Below are positions 15,374 to 22,677 of a stretch of 29,471 nt of DNA, piece by piece. Origin of the DNA: a virus; the IMG/VR virus record IMGVR_UViG_3300027734_000238, positions 1 through 29,471 of that record; one strand, 5' to 3'. The position numbers were made by a program, and so were the translations under genes. The notes below the pieces were generated by a model. The model ran no database searches and was not told the origin of the DNA. It saw only the letters and a list, made by a program, of their open reading frames with translations. Each line of letters begins with the position of its first letter. Position 1 is the stretch's first letter.

Positions 15374-15862
15374 ATGAATTACACATGGACCTTTGCCACA
15401 CTTGCTGACGTTGACAGCATAGTTAACATGGCTGAACAACACTTTCAACAAGAAATTGATTTAATCTTTAAACCAGAACCTCCAATATACGCTAGAAACC
15501 TAGCTTATGCTGTGCTTAATCAAACTTACTATCCAGGCAGTGAATTATTAACTGTGGCTAAAACTCCTGACAATACTTTATTAGCTTATAACTGGGCTAA
15601 GAGTAACGACCGCGCATTTTGGAGCGATGATTACATGATTAACGTGCGTATGGTACATTTAAATTTAGAGTTATCCGCTAGACTGCGAATTAAACTAATC
15701 AAAGAAATGATGACGCAATGGGAAGAGCTGGCCAAGTTCAGTAAAAATCCTATTATATGTTCAACTACTATGCGACATGACCAAGATGCTTTTCTTAAAC
15801 TACATGAACGGGCTGGTTACAGCATTAGAGGTAGCTATGCCTATAAAAAAGTAAGTGCTTAA
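15374..15862 (+). CDS. GNAT-like acetyltransferase, the only plus-strand gene
   Basis: 162 residues from the ATG at 15374, chosen because AGGA lies 7 nt upstream; an upstream in-frame ATG at 15257 would run through the divergent gene. Layout fits the GNAT fold: N-terminal strand-helix ATLADVDSIVNMAEQHF; paired strands ELLTVAKTPDNTLLAYNWAK; a helix after the acetyl-CoA region (ARLRIKLIKEMMTQWEELA); and the C-terminal AFLKLHERAGYSIRGSYAYKK, typical of GNAT motif B and last strands. The consensus Q/RxxGxG/A pyrophosphate loop is not obvious, so activity is uncertain. It faces all neighbours and looks like an inserted accessory gene. Confidence 0.65.
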   Translation: MNYTWTFATLADVDSIVNMAEQHFQQEIDLIFKPEPPIYARNLAYAVLNQTYYPGSELLTVAKTPDNTLLAYNWAKSNDRAFWSDDYMINVRMVHLNLELSARLRIKLIKEMMTQWEELAKFSKNPIICSTTMRHDQDAFLKLHERAGYSIRGSYAYKKVSA

Positions 15863-15948
15863 CAAACTCGCCTGCCAATTCGTTGATGCCTGGATTAGAA
15901 AACGGCAAAATCATTCCAGTTCTTGATAGCACTTGCGGCCGCTTAACT
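15863..15948. other. Short convergent intergenic gap
   Basis: 86 bp between the ends of the GNAT-like gene and the Dps-like gene. It contains GCGGCCGC but no convincing bidirectional terminator hairpin with a T-run that I can see. Confidence 0.4.
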
Positions 15949-16380
15949 TTAATCTAATGTGCTACGCAACATCCAAATTGACTTTTCTATGTCCAAGGCT
16001 TGGTCTTGTGCGTAGTTACTGATTTCTTCTAGACCTTCATCACTGGCAATTATAATCAGTGCTTTATAATCTTCTAGTAAATGTTCCAAGTCCATCATCA
16101 CAGTTTCTAATAACTCATCTGCTTTGCCTTCAATGGCATCTGTGGGTATTGTACTGTCTGCTACAACTTCTGTGATATCGCAGGGCATGTATTCTTGCAT
16201 GGTGCGTAGTAGTTCACCAATCTTATCAATCTCTGCTTGTCTACGTTCATAGACACCCTGTAGTAGTTTATGGTCACTGCGGAAATTGCGACCTGTGATG
16301 TTTACATGTGCCGCATGACTTCTAAAATAAGCAACAAAGTTATTTTTAAAGAGTTGTGTTAGTAGTTCTGCTGTTGTCAT
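15949..16380 (-). CDS. Dps/ferritin-like protein
   Basis: 143 residues, close to a minimal Dps (about 150-170). Dps proteins form 12-mers that oxidise and store iron using H2O2 and often protect DNA. Features: HVNITGRNF (residues 25-33), matching the HWNxxGxNF signature; then SDHKLLQGVYE (35-45), IDKIGE (51-56), and a C-terminal EKSIWMLRSTL, matching the conserved HExxxWMLR end. Aligned to E. coli Dps, ferroxidase ligands H51, H63, D78 and E82 correspond to H25, H37, D52 and E56, whereas D67 corresponds to Gln41. There is no Lys-rich N-terminal DNA-binding tail. AGGAC precedes the ATG, directly after the ejection-type gene. Fold assignment is strong; iron oxidation is likely but untested. Confidence 0.8.
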   Translation of the reverse strand: MTTAELLTQLFKNNFVAYFRSHAAHVNITGRNFRSDHKLLQGVYERRQAEIDKIGELLRTMQEYMPCDITEVVADSTIPTDAIEGKADELLETVMMDLEHLLEDYKALIIIASDEGLEEISNYAQDQALDIEKSIWMLRSTLD

Positions 16381-16381
16381 A

Positions 16382-17455
16382 TTATTGTCCTGGTGCTATG
16401 GGGCTTAAAATTCTGCTTGCGGCTCGTTGTCTAACGCCTGATTTGACCAACGCTTCTAAGTGCGCTCTGCCGCCGTAGATATTTATAGTGCGCTGATCAT
16501 CACTTTGTAATAGGTTACTGGCTTCCTGTGGACTTAATGGAGCAGGAGTAGGACGGTTTAACATCATCTGTTGTGCTTCTACCATTCTGTTTTTTGCACG
16601 ACCACTGGTTAATTCTGGTCCTGCTTGTTCTAAGTATGGTGCGGCTTCGTATAAGTTATAGGCCATACCTGCAGGACCGGCTACTCTAGCGGCACCTTTC
16701 AATATTGGACTAACAATTTTCATTGCTTGACTGCCATAACCTGGTACTGCTTTGAGATATTCCGCGGCTTTTGCGGCAAATTCTGGATTAGCAGCCTGTG
16801 CGGCACGACCTTCTGCAGAATTTAACCAACTGCGAACAGCGTTATTGCCACCGCCACCGGTTTTTGCTCCATATAGTTCAGTGAGTTTTTGGCTGACTTC
16901 AGGAGTTGCGCTTTTACTCATTTGTATGTATGGTTCAATGGTAGTAGTTGTTGGCGCACCACGCACTGGTGTTGTGCTAGGAGCACCTTGACTCAGTACT
17001 TGACTGCCAACGTTTTTACTAGCTTCTAAGGCTTTGTATTTGTCATAGGCACCCATGGCACTTTGACTTGCAGCCACAGGAGGAATACCAATTGTAGCCA
17101 TGCCTATTGCATCTGCCAATGGCGCCATTATAGGACTTGCTTTGTATATATTGGCCACGTCGCGTCCACCCTGGATCAAACTTTGTGCCAATGGTCTAGC
17201 AACAGAAAAAGCATCCCGGCCCAGCTGGCCAGCACCAGTTGCACCCATACCATAACCTGTTACCGCGGGAGCAACTGCACCTAACAATGCACCTTCACTG
17301 GGTGCAACTGGTCCTGTGGGTGCTGTGGGCGTTGTGGACTCCGGCTCCGGAGCTTCTTGGGCCAAGAACGCATCAACATCAAAAGCTTTAGCGGGTTCGC
17401 TGTCAGTTTCTTTTTTTTCTTCTTGGGCTAAAAATGCATCCGGATCAAAGGCCAT
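16382..17455 (-). CDS. Internal virion (ejection-type) protein with FDxDAFLAQE repeat
   Basis: 357 residues. The N-terminus has FDPDAFLAQEE and, 20 residues later, FDVDAFLAQEA, a duplicated short acidic motif. Then come a Pro/Thr-rich linker, a Gly/Ala-rich amphipathic or weakly hydrophobic region (GALLGAVAPAVTGYGMGATG, ASPIMAPLADAIGMATIGIP), and a helical C-terminal half (AQAANPEFAAKAAEYLKAVPG). This composition is typical of proteins packaged in podovirus heads and ejected ahead of the DNA. AGGAG precedes the ATG; it follows the transglycosylase gene by one base. Role inferred from composition and neighbours. Confidence 0.6.
   Translation of the reverse strand: MAFDPDAFLAQEEKKETDSEPAKAFDVDAFLAQEAPEPESTTPTAPTGPVAPSEGALLGAVAPAVTGYGMGATGAGQLGRDAFSVARPLAQSLIQGGRDVANIYKASPIMAPLADAIGMATIGIPPVAASQSAMGAYDKYKALEASKNVGSQVLSQGAPSTTPVRGAPTTTTIEPYIQMSKSATPEVSQKLTELYGAKTGGGGNNAVRSWLNSAEGRAAQAANPEFAAKAAEYLKAVPGYGSQAMKIVSPILKGAARVAGPAGMAYNLYEAAPYLEQAGPELTSGRAKNRMVEAQQMMLNRPTPAPLSPQEASNLLQSDDQRTINIYGGRAHLEALVKSGVRQRAASRILSPIAPGQ
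16480..16487 (-). promoter_or_regulatory. TATAAATA inside the coding region upstream of Dps
   Basis: Exact TATAAATA within codons for T-I-N-I of the 357-residue protein, 99 nt before the Dps-like ATG. It may be chance, or an internal late promoter giving extra Dps expression. Confidence 0.25.
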
Positions 17456-17456
17456 G

Positions 17457-20018
17457 TTAATCTCCTGCTCTTTCTAGTTTCAAACGCACACCGTCTGCCC
17501 TAGGATCTTTAGGATTCTTTTTGAGCCATTCAAATGCTTCTTTTTCTTTAGCATTAAACGGTTTATAGCGTGGCTCTTGTCCAACTTGCAAACGCTCATT
17601 GTCAATGCCATTACGCATGGTAGTTTTAAATATTTCAGCGTTGCGTTTAAATTCTTTTTCGCTGATGTATGGATCATTCAATGCGGCAATGGCAGTTTCT
17701 GCTCGCATACCTTCTGCTTCACTGATACTGCCTGTACCACGTAGGCCATTGTATGCTTCCATGAACGCTTTGCCTTTTAACTGTTCGTATTTTGTTTTGA
17801 AGTTACGTGCATCTGTAGTTGGCGCACTCCAAATACCAGTTAAAATATTTGGCATGCCGATAACATCACTAAAGCCAGGATGTGTTAACACATCATCAAT
17901 GACTTTTAATGCTGATGCTGTGGCTCTTTCAGTCTTGGGCAATGCAATACGCATGTCTGCTAATTTTTTGCTTTCTTCTTTGGCGCCAGTTTCTGCTACT
18001 TCACGCTGAGACTTTTCAATTTCTTTTTGCTTTTGTATGTCTGCCAACGTTGGACGTGCGCTTGGAGCAGGTTGTGCTTGTGGTGCTGCCATTGCTGGAG
18101 TTGCTGTTTGAGGAGCAGCCATGGCAGGCGCAGTGCCTGGAGCAACTGGTGCAACTGGTGCTACAGCTTGTGGTGCAGCCTGTTGTGCTTGTGGAGCAAC
18201 TGGTGCTACAGCTTGTGGAGCAGCCGCTTGCGTTCCAGCACTTGCTGCCTGTGGAGCTGGCTGTACCTGCATTCTTTGTCCTGCTAAACTACCATCTGGC
18301 GACAATCCCATTTCCTGCATGGTTAGAGTAGGCAAACCTTCTGCTTGTAATGCTTTGTTGTAATTTGAAAATATATCCAAACGGTCTTTAAATGTAGCCT
18401 TAGACAAATCATTGGCCAAACCTTGCTGAAGAACTTGCAAGCGATTAGCTTGTTCAGTGGTCATGTTTTCTCTACGGAAGCCTTGCTTTTGTTCAGCGGC
18501 TTGTTGAGCATCAAGTGTGCGTCGTGCTGTTAATGGTTCATTGCCTTTATATACTTCATTTGTTTTGGCATTAACAATACGAGTTTGACCTTTGTCATTG
18601 TGCTGTGCTTGATATAAGTTGCCAGCTTTGTCATTGAAAAACTCAGCAGTTGTGCTCCATTTACCTTGACCAGCACCTGCGGCCGCTGTAATCAATTCTT
18701 CTGGAGTTAGTGCTTTACCTTGGTCATTAAAGCCTTCAATTGGTGCGCCATTTGCACCAACCTTGATCAAATAACCTTTACCATCTGCGCCTGTGACAAT
18801 CTTATCAGTACCGATACCAAGCTTACTGGATTCTTCATCACGCAGTGCTGTCATACCCAATGCGCCAAATAATATATACTTGCCCCAACTGCCATCTTTT
18901 TTACGCTCTGTCATCATTCTAGCAAGTTCACTGGGAGTCTTAGTGCCTAATTCTGCCTGTGCTTTAGTTTGTTCACGTTGTTGTGTGATCAAGTCAGCGG
19001 CACGGTTACGAGCACGTTCACGTAATGCTGGAGGTACAGTTTCATCTGTGCCCATCTTCATTAATGCTGAAGGATCGTTTTGTGCTGTTTGATATTGATC
19101 AATAAAGCCTTGGCTTGACGCAGGCTTGGCTTCTGGTTTAGCCAAACTATACATATTTTGTGGTGCAGGTGCAGCCTGTGTTTGTGCTTGTGCTTGTTCA
19201 GGACTTACCGGAGCTGCCTGTTGAGGAGCTGCCTGTGGTTGTTGTGCCTGAGGAGCAACTGGCTGTACTGGTTGTGGTCGTTGTTGTGCGGCGCCACTGG
19301 CTGGTGCGGCTTGTCCGCCTAGTCTAGAATCTACAATACGACGAACATTGTCATAGCCACCATTGGCTTTTGCGGCTGCTTCACTGATCTGTCCTGTTTT
19401 TAAATAATTGCTGAGACCTTGTGCGCCTAGGAAGTGAGCGGCACCTAAGTTCTGTGGAGTAGGTTCAATGCCTAGGTTCTGTAAGTATCTAGCGTTTTGC
19501 TGTGTATAAGCATTTTGTGCCTGTGTTTGTTGCTCAGGCGTTGTCTGTGTAATATCTTCTGGCAACGTTGGATCTAATTTGCGAGCATCTTGATAACCAG
19601 CCGCAGTCATACCATATGTGCCGTAGGCTGTGCCTTTGTTTCTATCGTGGTAGCCAATATCAGGACGGTTGTCACTTTCTTGACGTGCTATGTCGGCATT
19701 GTAGTCTTCGGGCGCAACAGGCATATTGCGGCTTTGAATTCGCGGAGTCTGCACAGGACTTGTTTGCGCAGGAATTTCTTGTTTGGTTTCAATGGTTCTA
19801 CTACCATTTTCATAGGTAATAACTTTTTGTTCTTTGACAGCAGTTTCATCGGCACGTTTGGCTTCTGCTTCTCTACGTTTGCGTTCTTCTTCTTCACGCT
19901 TTCTACGTTCTTCTTCCGTTTCCATGCCCGCGGGCATTACAGGCGCAACCGGCGCACTATAATCTGTGTATTCGTCATAGCCTCCATAATTGCCCATTGC
20001 GTCATATTGTGCCATCAT
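17457..20018 (-). CDS. Large internal virion protein with transglycosylase-like domain
   Basis: 853 residues. Residues 33-63 are a highly charged E/R/K helix. Residues 107-235 resemble a lysozyme-like/lytic transglycosylase domain: IARQESDN with likely catalytic Glu114, AYGTYGMTAAGYQDA (131-145), and NLGAAHFLGAQGLSNYL (190-206). Long Ala/Pro/Gln-rich linkers follow (about 236-300 and 590-660), then a helical C-terminal part. Phage ejection proteins such as T7 gp16 combine a peptidoglycan-cutting domain with long flexible regions, allowing local wall opening during DNA entry. AAGGAA precedes the two tandem ATGs. Domain assignment is good; its place inside the virion is inferred. Confidence 0.75.
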   Translation of the reverse strand: MMAQYDAMGNYGGYDEYTDYSAPVAPVMPAGMETEEERRKREEEERKRREAEAKRADETAVKEQKVITYENGSRTIETKQEIPAQTSPVQTPRIQSRNMPVAPEDYNADIARQESDNRPDIGYHDRNKGTAYGTYGMTAAGYQDARKLDPTLPEDITQTTPEQQTQAQNAYTQQNARYLQNLGIEPTPQNLGAAHFLGAQGLSNYLKTGQISEAAAKANGGYDNVRRIVDSRLGGQAAPASGAAQQRPQPVQPVAPQAQQPQAAPQQAAPVSPEQAQAQTQAAPAPQNMYSLAKPEAKPASSQGFIDQYQTAQNDPSALMKMGTDETVPPALRERARNRAADLITQQREQTKAQAELGTKTPSELARMMTERKKDGSWGKYILFGALGMTALRDEESSKLGIGTDKIVTGADGKGYLIKVGANGAPIEGFNDQGKALTPEELITAAAGAGQGKWSTTAEFFNDKAGNLYQAQHNDKGQTRIVNAKTNEVYKGNEPLTARRTLDAQQAAEQKQGFRRENMTTEQANRLQVLQQGLANDLSKATFKDRLDIFSNYNKALQAEGLPTLTMQEMGLSPDGSLAGQRMQVQPAPQAASAGTQAAAPQAVAPVAPQAQQAAPQAVAPVAPVAPGTAPAMAAPQTATPAMAAPQAQPAPSARPTLADIQKQKEIEKSQREVAETGAKEESKKLADMRIALPKTERATASALKVIDDVLTHPGFSDVIGMPNILTGIWSAPTTDARNFKTKYEQLKGKAFMEAYNGLRGTGSISEAEGMRAETAIAALNDPYISEKEFKRNAEIFKTTMRNGIDNERLQVGQEPRYKPFNAKEKEAFEWLKKNPKDPRADGVRLKLERAGD

Positions 20019-20029
20019 TTATTCCTTAA

Positions 20030-20746
20030 TTAAAACTTCCATGGAAGCGCAACGCTGGCGCTCTTACCACTAGTGCTGGTGCCTGTTGGGCCCATGTTAT
20101 TATAACTTGAACTTGGTGCACCGTAGGCTATGTTAGCCAAACGACCATATGCATCCATGGGCACGTTTGCGGCTCCTAGAATTTGATTGGCTGCTGATAT
20201 AGCACCTGGCAATGCTTGTCCACCGTAGCCCATTAAGCTGGTAGCGGCACCTTGTCTTTGTTGTGCAACTTGATTGGCAACCTGTGCGGCAATCTGTGCT
20301 TGTTGGCCAGCGTTTGCGCCTGCCATTTGTTGTCCTGCCAGTGCTTGACGTGCTGAACCCAACTGTCCTGCTCCACCAAAACCTATGCCTTGGTTAGTTA
20401 CGTTTTGTTGATACTGTGCCTGCGCAGGTGCAAGTGCAGCCTGTATTTGATTCTGTTCATAGTCTTTGCCGAACAGGCCTTGTAGGCCACTAACGCCTGT
20501 GCGTAGTGCTGATTCACCGGTTTCACCTAGTGTCTGTTGAACTTGTCCTGCTGTACCAGCTAGGTTTTGTCCTGCTTTATACATGCCCGGCAAGTTTTGT
20601 TCATATATGCCTTTGGCGCCACCTACGATGTCTTTGTACGTTGGAGCAATGACATTTGTATAAAAGTCACTTTGTGCTTTTACATATTCACGCTGTTCCG
20701 GACTTAGCGTTGGTATTGATTGACTACTGCTTTTTCCCATTCCCAT
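20030..20746 (-). CDS. Internal virion (ejection-type) protein, Gln/Ala/Gly-rich
   Basis: 238 residues. Starts with a Ser-rich segment, then a helical stretch (LSPEQREYVKAQSDFYTNVI), followed by Gly/Ala/Gln-rich helices (GQLGSARQALAGQQMAGANA, QAQIAAQVANQVAQQRQGAA). This resembles the small ejection proteins of podoviruses (P22 gp7 or T7 gp14 type) by composition and position next to the transglycosylase gene; I see no specific signature. AAAGGAAATT precedes the ATG and GCTAAATA lies 22 nt upstream, so it may head the transcript of the ejection-protein genes and Dps. Confidence 0.6.
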   Translation of the reverse strand: MGMGKSSSQSIPTLSPEQREYVKAQSDFYTNVIAPTYKDIVGGAKGIYEQNLPGMYKAGQNLAGTAGQVQQTLGETGESALRTGVSGLQGLFGKDYEQNQIQAALAPAQAQYQQNVTNQGIGFGGAGQLGSARQALAGQQMAGANAGQQAQIAAQVANQVAQQRQGAATSLMGYGGQALPGAISAANQILGAANVPMDAYGRLANIAYGAPSSSYNNMGPTGTSTSGKSASVALPWKF

Positions 20747-20768
20747 GATTAATTTCCTTTATTTTTAT

Positions 20769-20776
20769 TATTTAGC
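20769..20776 (-). promoter_or_regulatory. Late-promoter-like octamer GCTAAATA
   Basis: GCTAAATA followed by ATAAAAATAAAGGAAATT on the minus strand; 22 nt to the ATG at 20746. Predicted leader of about 17 nt with a good ribosome-binding site. Confidence 0.55.
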
Positions 20777-20780
20777 ATAA

Positions 20781-21965
20781 TTAAGCCAAGCCCTTGCTAC
20801 GTAAGAATGCATCACGAGCCTGAGGATCTAGGATGCTCAAATAACTTTGTTCTGCTGGGCTCAATTGAGGATAGCTGGGCTGTCCTTGTAATATACTCAA
20901 AGCACTTTGGAACGTTGCAGGTTGTGCTATGTTCTGTATGCCCCATGGTGTCTGTGGCGCTGTGGGCACTGTGTTGTATGCTGTTGCATTAAAGGCGTCG
21001 CCTGTTTGTAATGCTCTACCTGTGCCCCAATAGAATTTACTTTGGACATCATTGGTTGTATTGTAAAACGGTATGGATTCAATCATGCCAGGATTTAGAT
21101 ATTTGCCGGCTTTGCCTGTTGTGGGAACAACTGGTACCGTTGGGCCTGGGCCTATAGGAACTACTGGAGTGGCTACACCGCCGTCTCCGCCTCCATCACC
21201 ACCTCCATCACCACCTCCATCGCCGGTATCACCCGTGTCTCCAGTATCATCTCCGGTATCATCTCCGGTATCATCACCAGTGTCATCGCCAGTGTCATCA
21301 CCAGTGTCATCACCAGTGTCATCGCCAGTGTCATCGCCAGTGTCATCACCAGTATCATCTCCAGTGTCGTCTCCTGTGTCATCACCAGTATCATCACCAG
21401 TATCATCTCCAGTATCATCTCCAGTATCATCTCCAGTATCATCACCGGTGTCATCTCCTGTGTCATCGCCGGTATCGTCTCCACTGTCGTCTCCGGAATC
21501 GTCACCCGAATCATCTCCACTGTCACCAGTATCACCAGTATCACCAGTATCGCCAGTATCGCCTGTGTCACCTGTGTCACCACCGGCATCACCACCTGCG
21601 TCACCACCTGCGTCACCACCGGCATCACCTCCGGCATCACCACCTGCGTCACCTCCGGCATCTCCACCAGCGTCTCCGCCACCTCCGTCGCCACCACCTC
21701 CATCACCACCACCGCCATCTCCTCCGCCACCTCCGTCGCCTCCACCTCCATCACCACCACCGCCATCATCAAATTCCATTAAACCTGTGTATGGATTGAC
21801 AGCGCCGGATCCGCCATGTTCTTTTAACAAGTCTACTTCATCTGGATTGATGTGAGCCACAATGGTATCTTCACCGCGTCCGTGTTTAGCCAGTTCTTTA
21901 GCTAGGCGTGCTAGATCAGCGTCACTTAGTGTGCTGAAATCAATTTGGTTCTGTTTTTTCTTCAT
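20781..21965 (-). CDS. Ejection-type protein with extreme Asp/Gly repeat domain
   Basis: 394 residues. The N-terminus (residues about 35-68) has AHINPDEVDLLKEHGGSG then NPYTGLMEFDDGG, a 'HINPxE..LLK..GGSG..NP.TGL.EF' pattern that I associate with phage internal virion proteins. About 200 residues of tandem repeats follow: GGGGD, AGGD (8), TGD (6), SGDD (4), TGDD (about 19), then GGGD units. A Pro-rich linker (TPVVPIGPGPTVPVVPTT) leads to a folded C-terminus with LSILQGQPSYPQLSPAEQSYLSILD. The repeat is strongly acidic and probably disordered or cation-binding. It is not an RTX nonapeptide. AGGAC lies upstream of the ATG. Confidence 0.7.
   Translation of the reverse strand: MKKKQNQIDFSTLSDADLARLAKELAKHGRGEDTIVAHINPDEVDLLKEHGGSGAVNPYTGLMEFDDGGGGDGGGGDGGGGGDGGGGDGGGGDGGGGDAGGDAGGDAGGDAGGDAGGDAGGDAGGDAGGDTGDTGDTGDTGDTGDTGDSGDDSGDDSGDDSGDDTGDDTGDDTGDDTGDDTGDDTGDDTGDDTGDDTGDDTGDDTGDDTGDDTGDDTGDDTGDDTGDDTGDDTGDDTGDDTGDTGDTGDGGGDGGGDGGGDGGVATPVVPIGPGPTVPVVPTTGKAGKYLNPGMIESIPFYNTTNDVQSKFYWGTGRALQTGDAFNATAYNTVPTAPQTPWGIQNIAQPATFQSALSILQGQPSYPQLSPAEQSYLSILDPQARDAFLRSKGLA
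21178..21772 (-). repeat. Tandem low-complexity repeat coding Asp/Gly units
   Basis: About 590 bp of 9-, 12- and 15-bp units. On the plus strand the main unit looks like TCATCACCAGTG with synonymous variation. The protein period is kept while third positions vary, so selection on the amino acid pattern is likely, not just recent slippage. Unit number may vary between relatives and is prone to assembly error. Confidence 0.85.
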
Positions 21966-21990
21966 GGGGGTGATGTCCTGTCTTATTGCA

Positions 21991-21998
21991 TATTTATG
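21991..21998 (-). promoter_or_regulatory. Late-promoter-like octamer CATAAATA
   Basis: CATAAATA on the minus strand, 25 nt before the ATG at 21965; it lies within a GCATAAATATGC near-palindrome. AGGAC is in the predicted leader. Confidence 0.5.
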
Positions 21999-22010
21999 CT
22001 AAAATTTTGA

Positions 22011-22661
22011 TCAATATATTGGACCAAAGTCTGGATCACGTTTGAACTTTTCCACGTAGGCTTTCCATGACATGGCAAAGTCTTCGCAGGTAAACAAACT
22101 GATTAGTTCTTTTTGTTTAACATAGTTCTCAGGATGTGAGGCCTGTGTTTTGTTGATCAATGTGGCATACTGACCGGCTAGGGGCAAACCAAATGCTTCT
22201 AAAGTCTTGGCGGCTGTCTTCAATGTGTTTTGACTACCAGCTACATCATCTACCAACAGTATAGGTAATCCTATGGCGCGGCCTTCTGTAAAGTTTAATA
22301 AGCCGTAGACCTTACGTGCTTTCTTTAAACTGATCATTGGTGTGCCCAAGATAGTTGCCATGGCCAAGCCTAGGGGAACTCCAGCATCTTCACATGCTCC
22401 AATTTGCACATGCTTGTCGGGCAGTTTATCTATCAACAGTTCAGCCGCGGTGAACACAAACTTGGGATCAAACATACAACGGCGTAGATATATCTGCCAT
22501 GTGTAATTTGTATTGGCTCGCTTGCCCGGCAACTTGTGGCCACCGGGTGCTACTCTGTATACTGCACGATGTTCTATTTCGTCACGTAGGTATTCCCACT
22601 TGGCGGCTTGTGCCGCTTGGGTGGCTATGTTCTGCAATTCTTGTGCTCTTTGACTATTCAT
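22011..22661 (-). CDS. Orotate-phosphoribosyltransferase-like PRTase
   Basis: 216 residues from the ATG at 22661, preferred over an ATG 30 nt upstream because AAAGGAAAAG precedes it. Type I phosphoribosyltransferases transfer ribose-5-phosphate from PRPP to a base. The PRPP loop is ILLVDDVAGSQNTL (134-147), with the two acidic residues D138/D139; ARKVYGLLNFTEG (115-127) resembles the OPRT region before it. The N-terminus (HKLPGKRANTNYTWQIYLRR) is not obviously OPRT. It could act on orotate or another nucleobase, and substrate cannot be read. The C-terminal LFTCEDFA recurs in the 88-residue protein at 27321-27587. It lies unusually between tail and ejection genes. Confidence 0.75.
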   Translation of the reverse strand: MNSQRAQELQNIATQAAQAAKWEYLRDEIEHRAVYRVAPGGHKLPGKRANTNYTWQIYLRRCMFDPKFVFTAAELLIDKLPDKHVQIGACEDAGVPLGLAMATILGTPMISLKKARKVYGLLNFTEGRAIGLPILLVDDVAGSQNTLKTAAKTLEAFGLPLAGQYATLINKTQASHPENYVKQKELISLFTCEDFAMSWKAYVEKFKRDPDFGPIY

Positions 22662-22677
22662 TTCTTTTCCTTTTCTA

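Noticed and set aside
15886-15957. 23-codon plus-strand ORF (MPGLENGKIIPVLDSTCG...) in the convergent gap
   Set aside because: It looks protein-like but is very short, lacks a Shine-Dalgarno sequence and runs into the Dps-like gene on the other strand.
17599-20033. Plus-strand ORFs opposite the transglycosylase-like gene
   Set aside because: Antisense shadows of a clear 853-residue minus-strand gene; Leu/Val/Cys-rich artefacts of its Ala/Pro/Gln repeats.
21178-21772. CRISPR array or RTX calcium-binding repeat
   Set aside because: Units are contiguous 9-15 bp coding repeats with no spacers, and the protein pattern is GDD/TGD, not the GGxGxDxUx nonapeptide.
21073-21855. Plus-strand 260-residue Ser/Pro-rich ORF
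   Set aside because: It is the mirror of the Asp/Gly repeat on the opposite strand; the minus-strand frame has a ribosome-binding site, a promoter octamer and folded ends.
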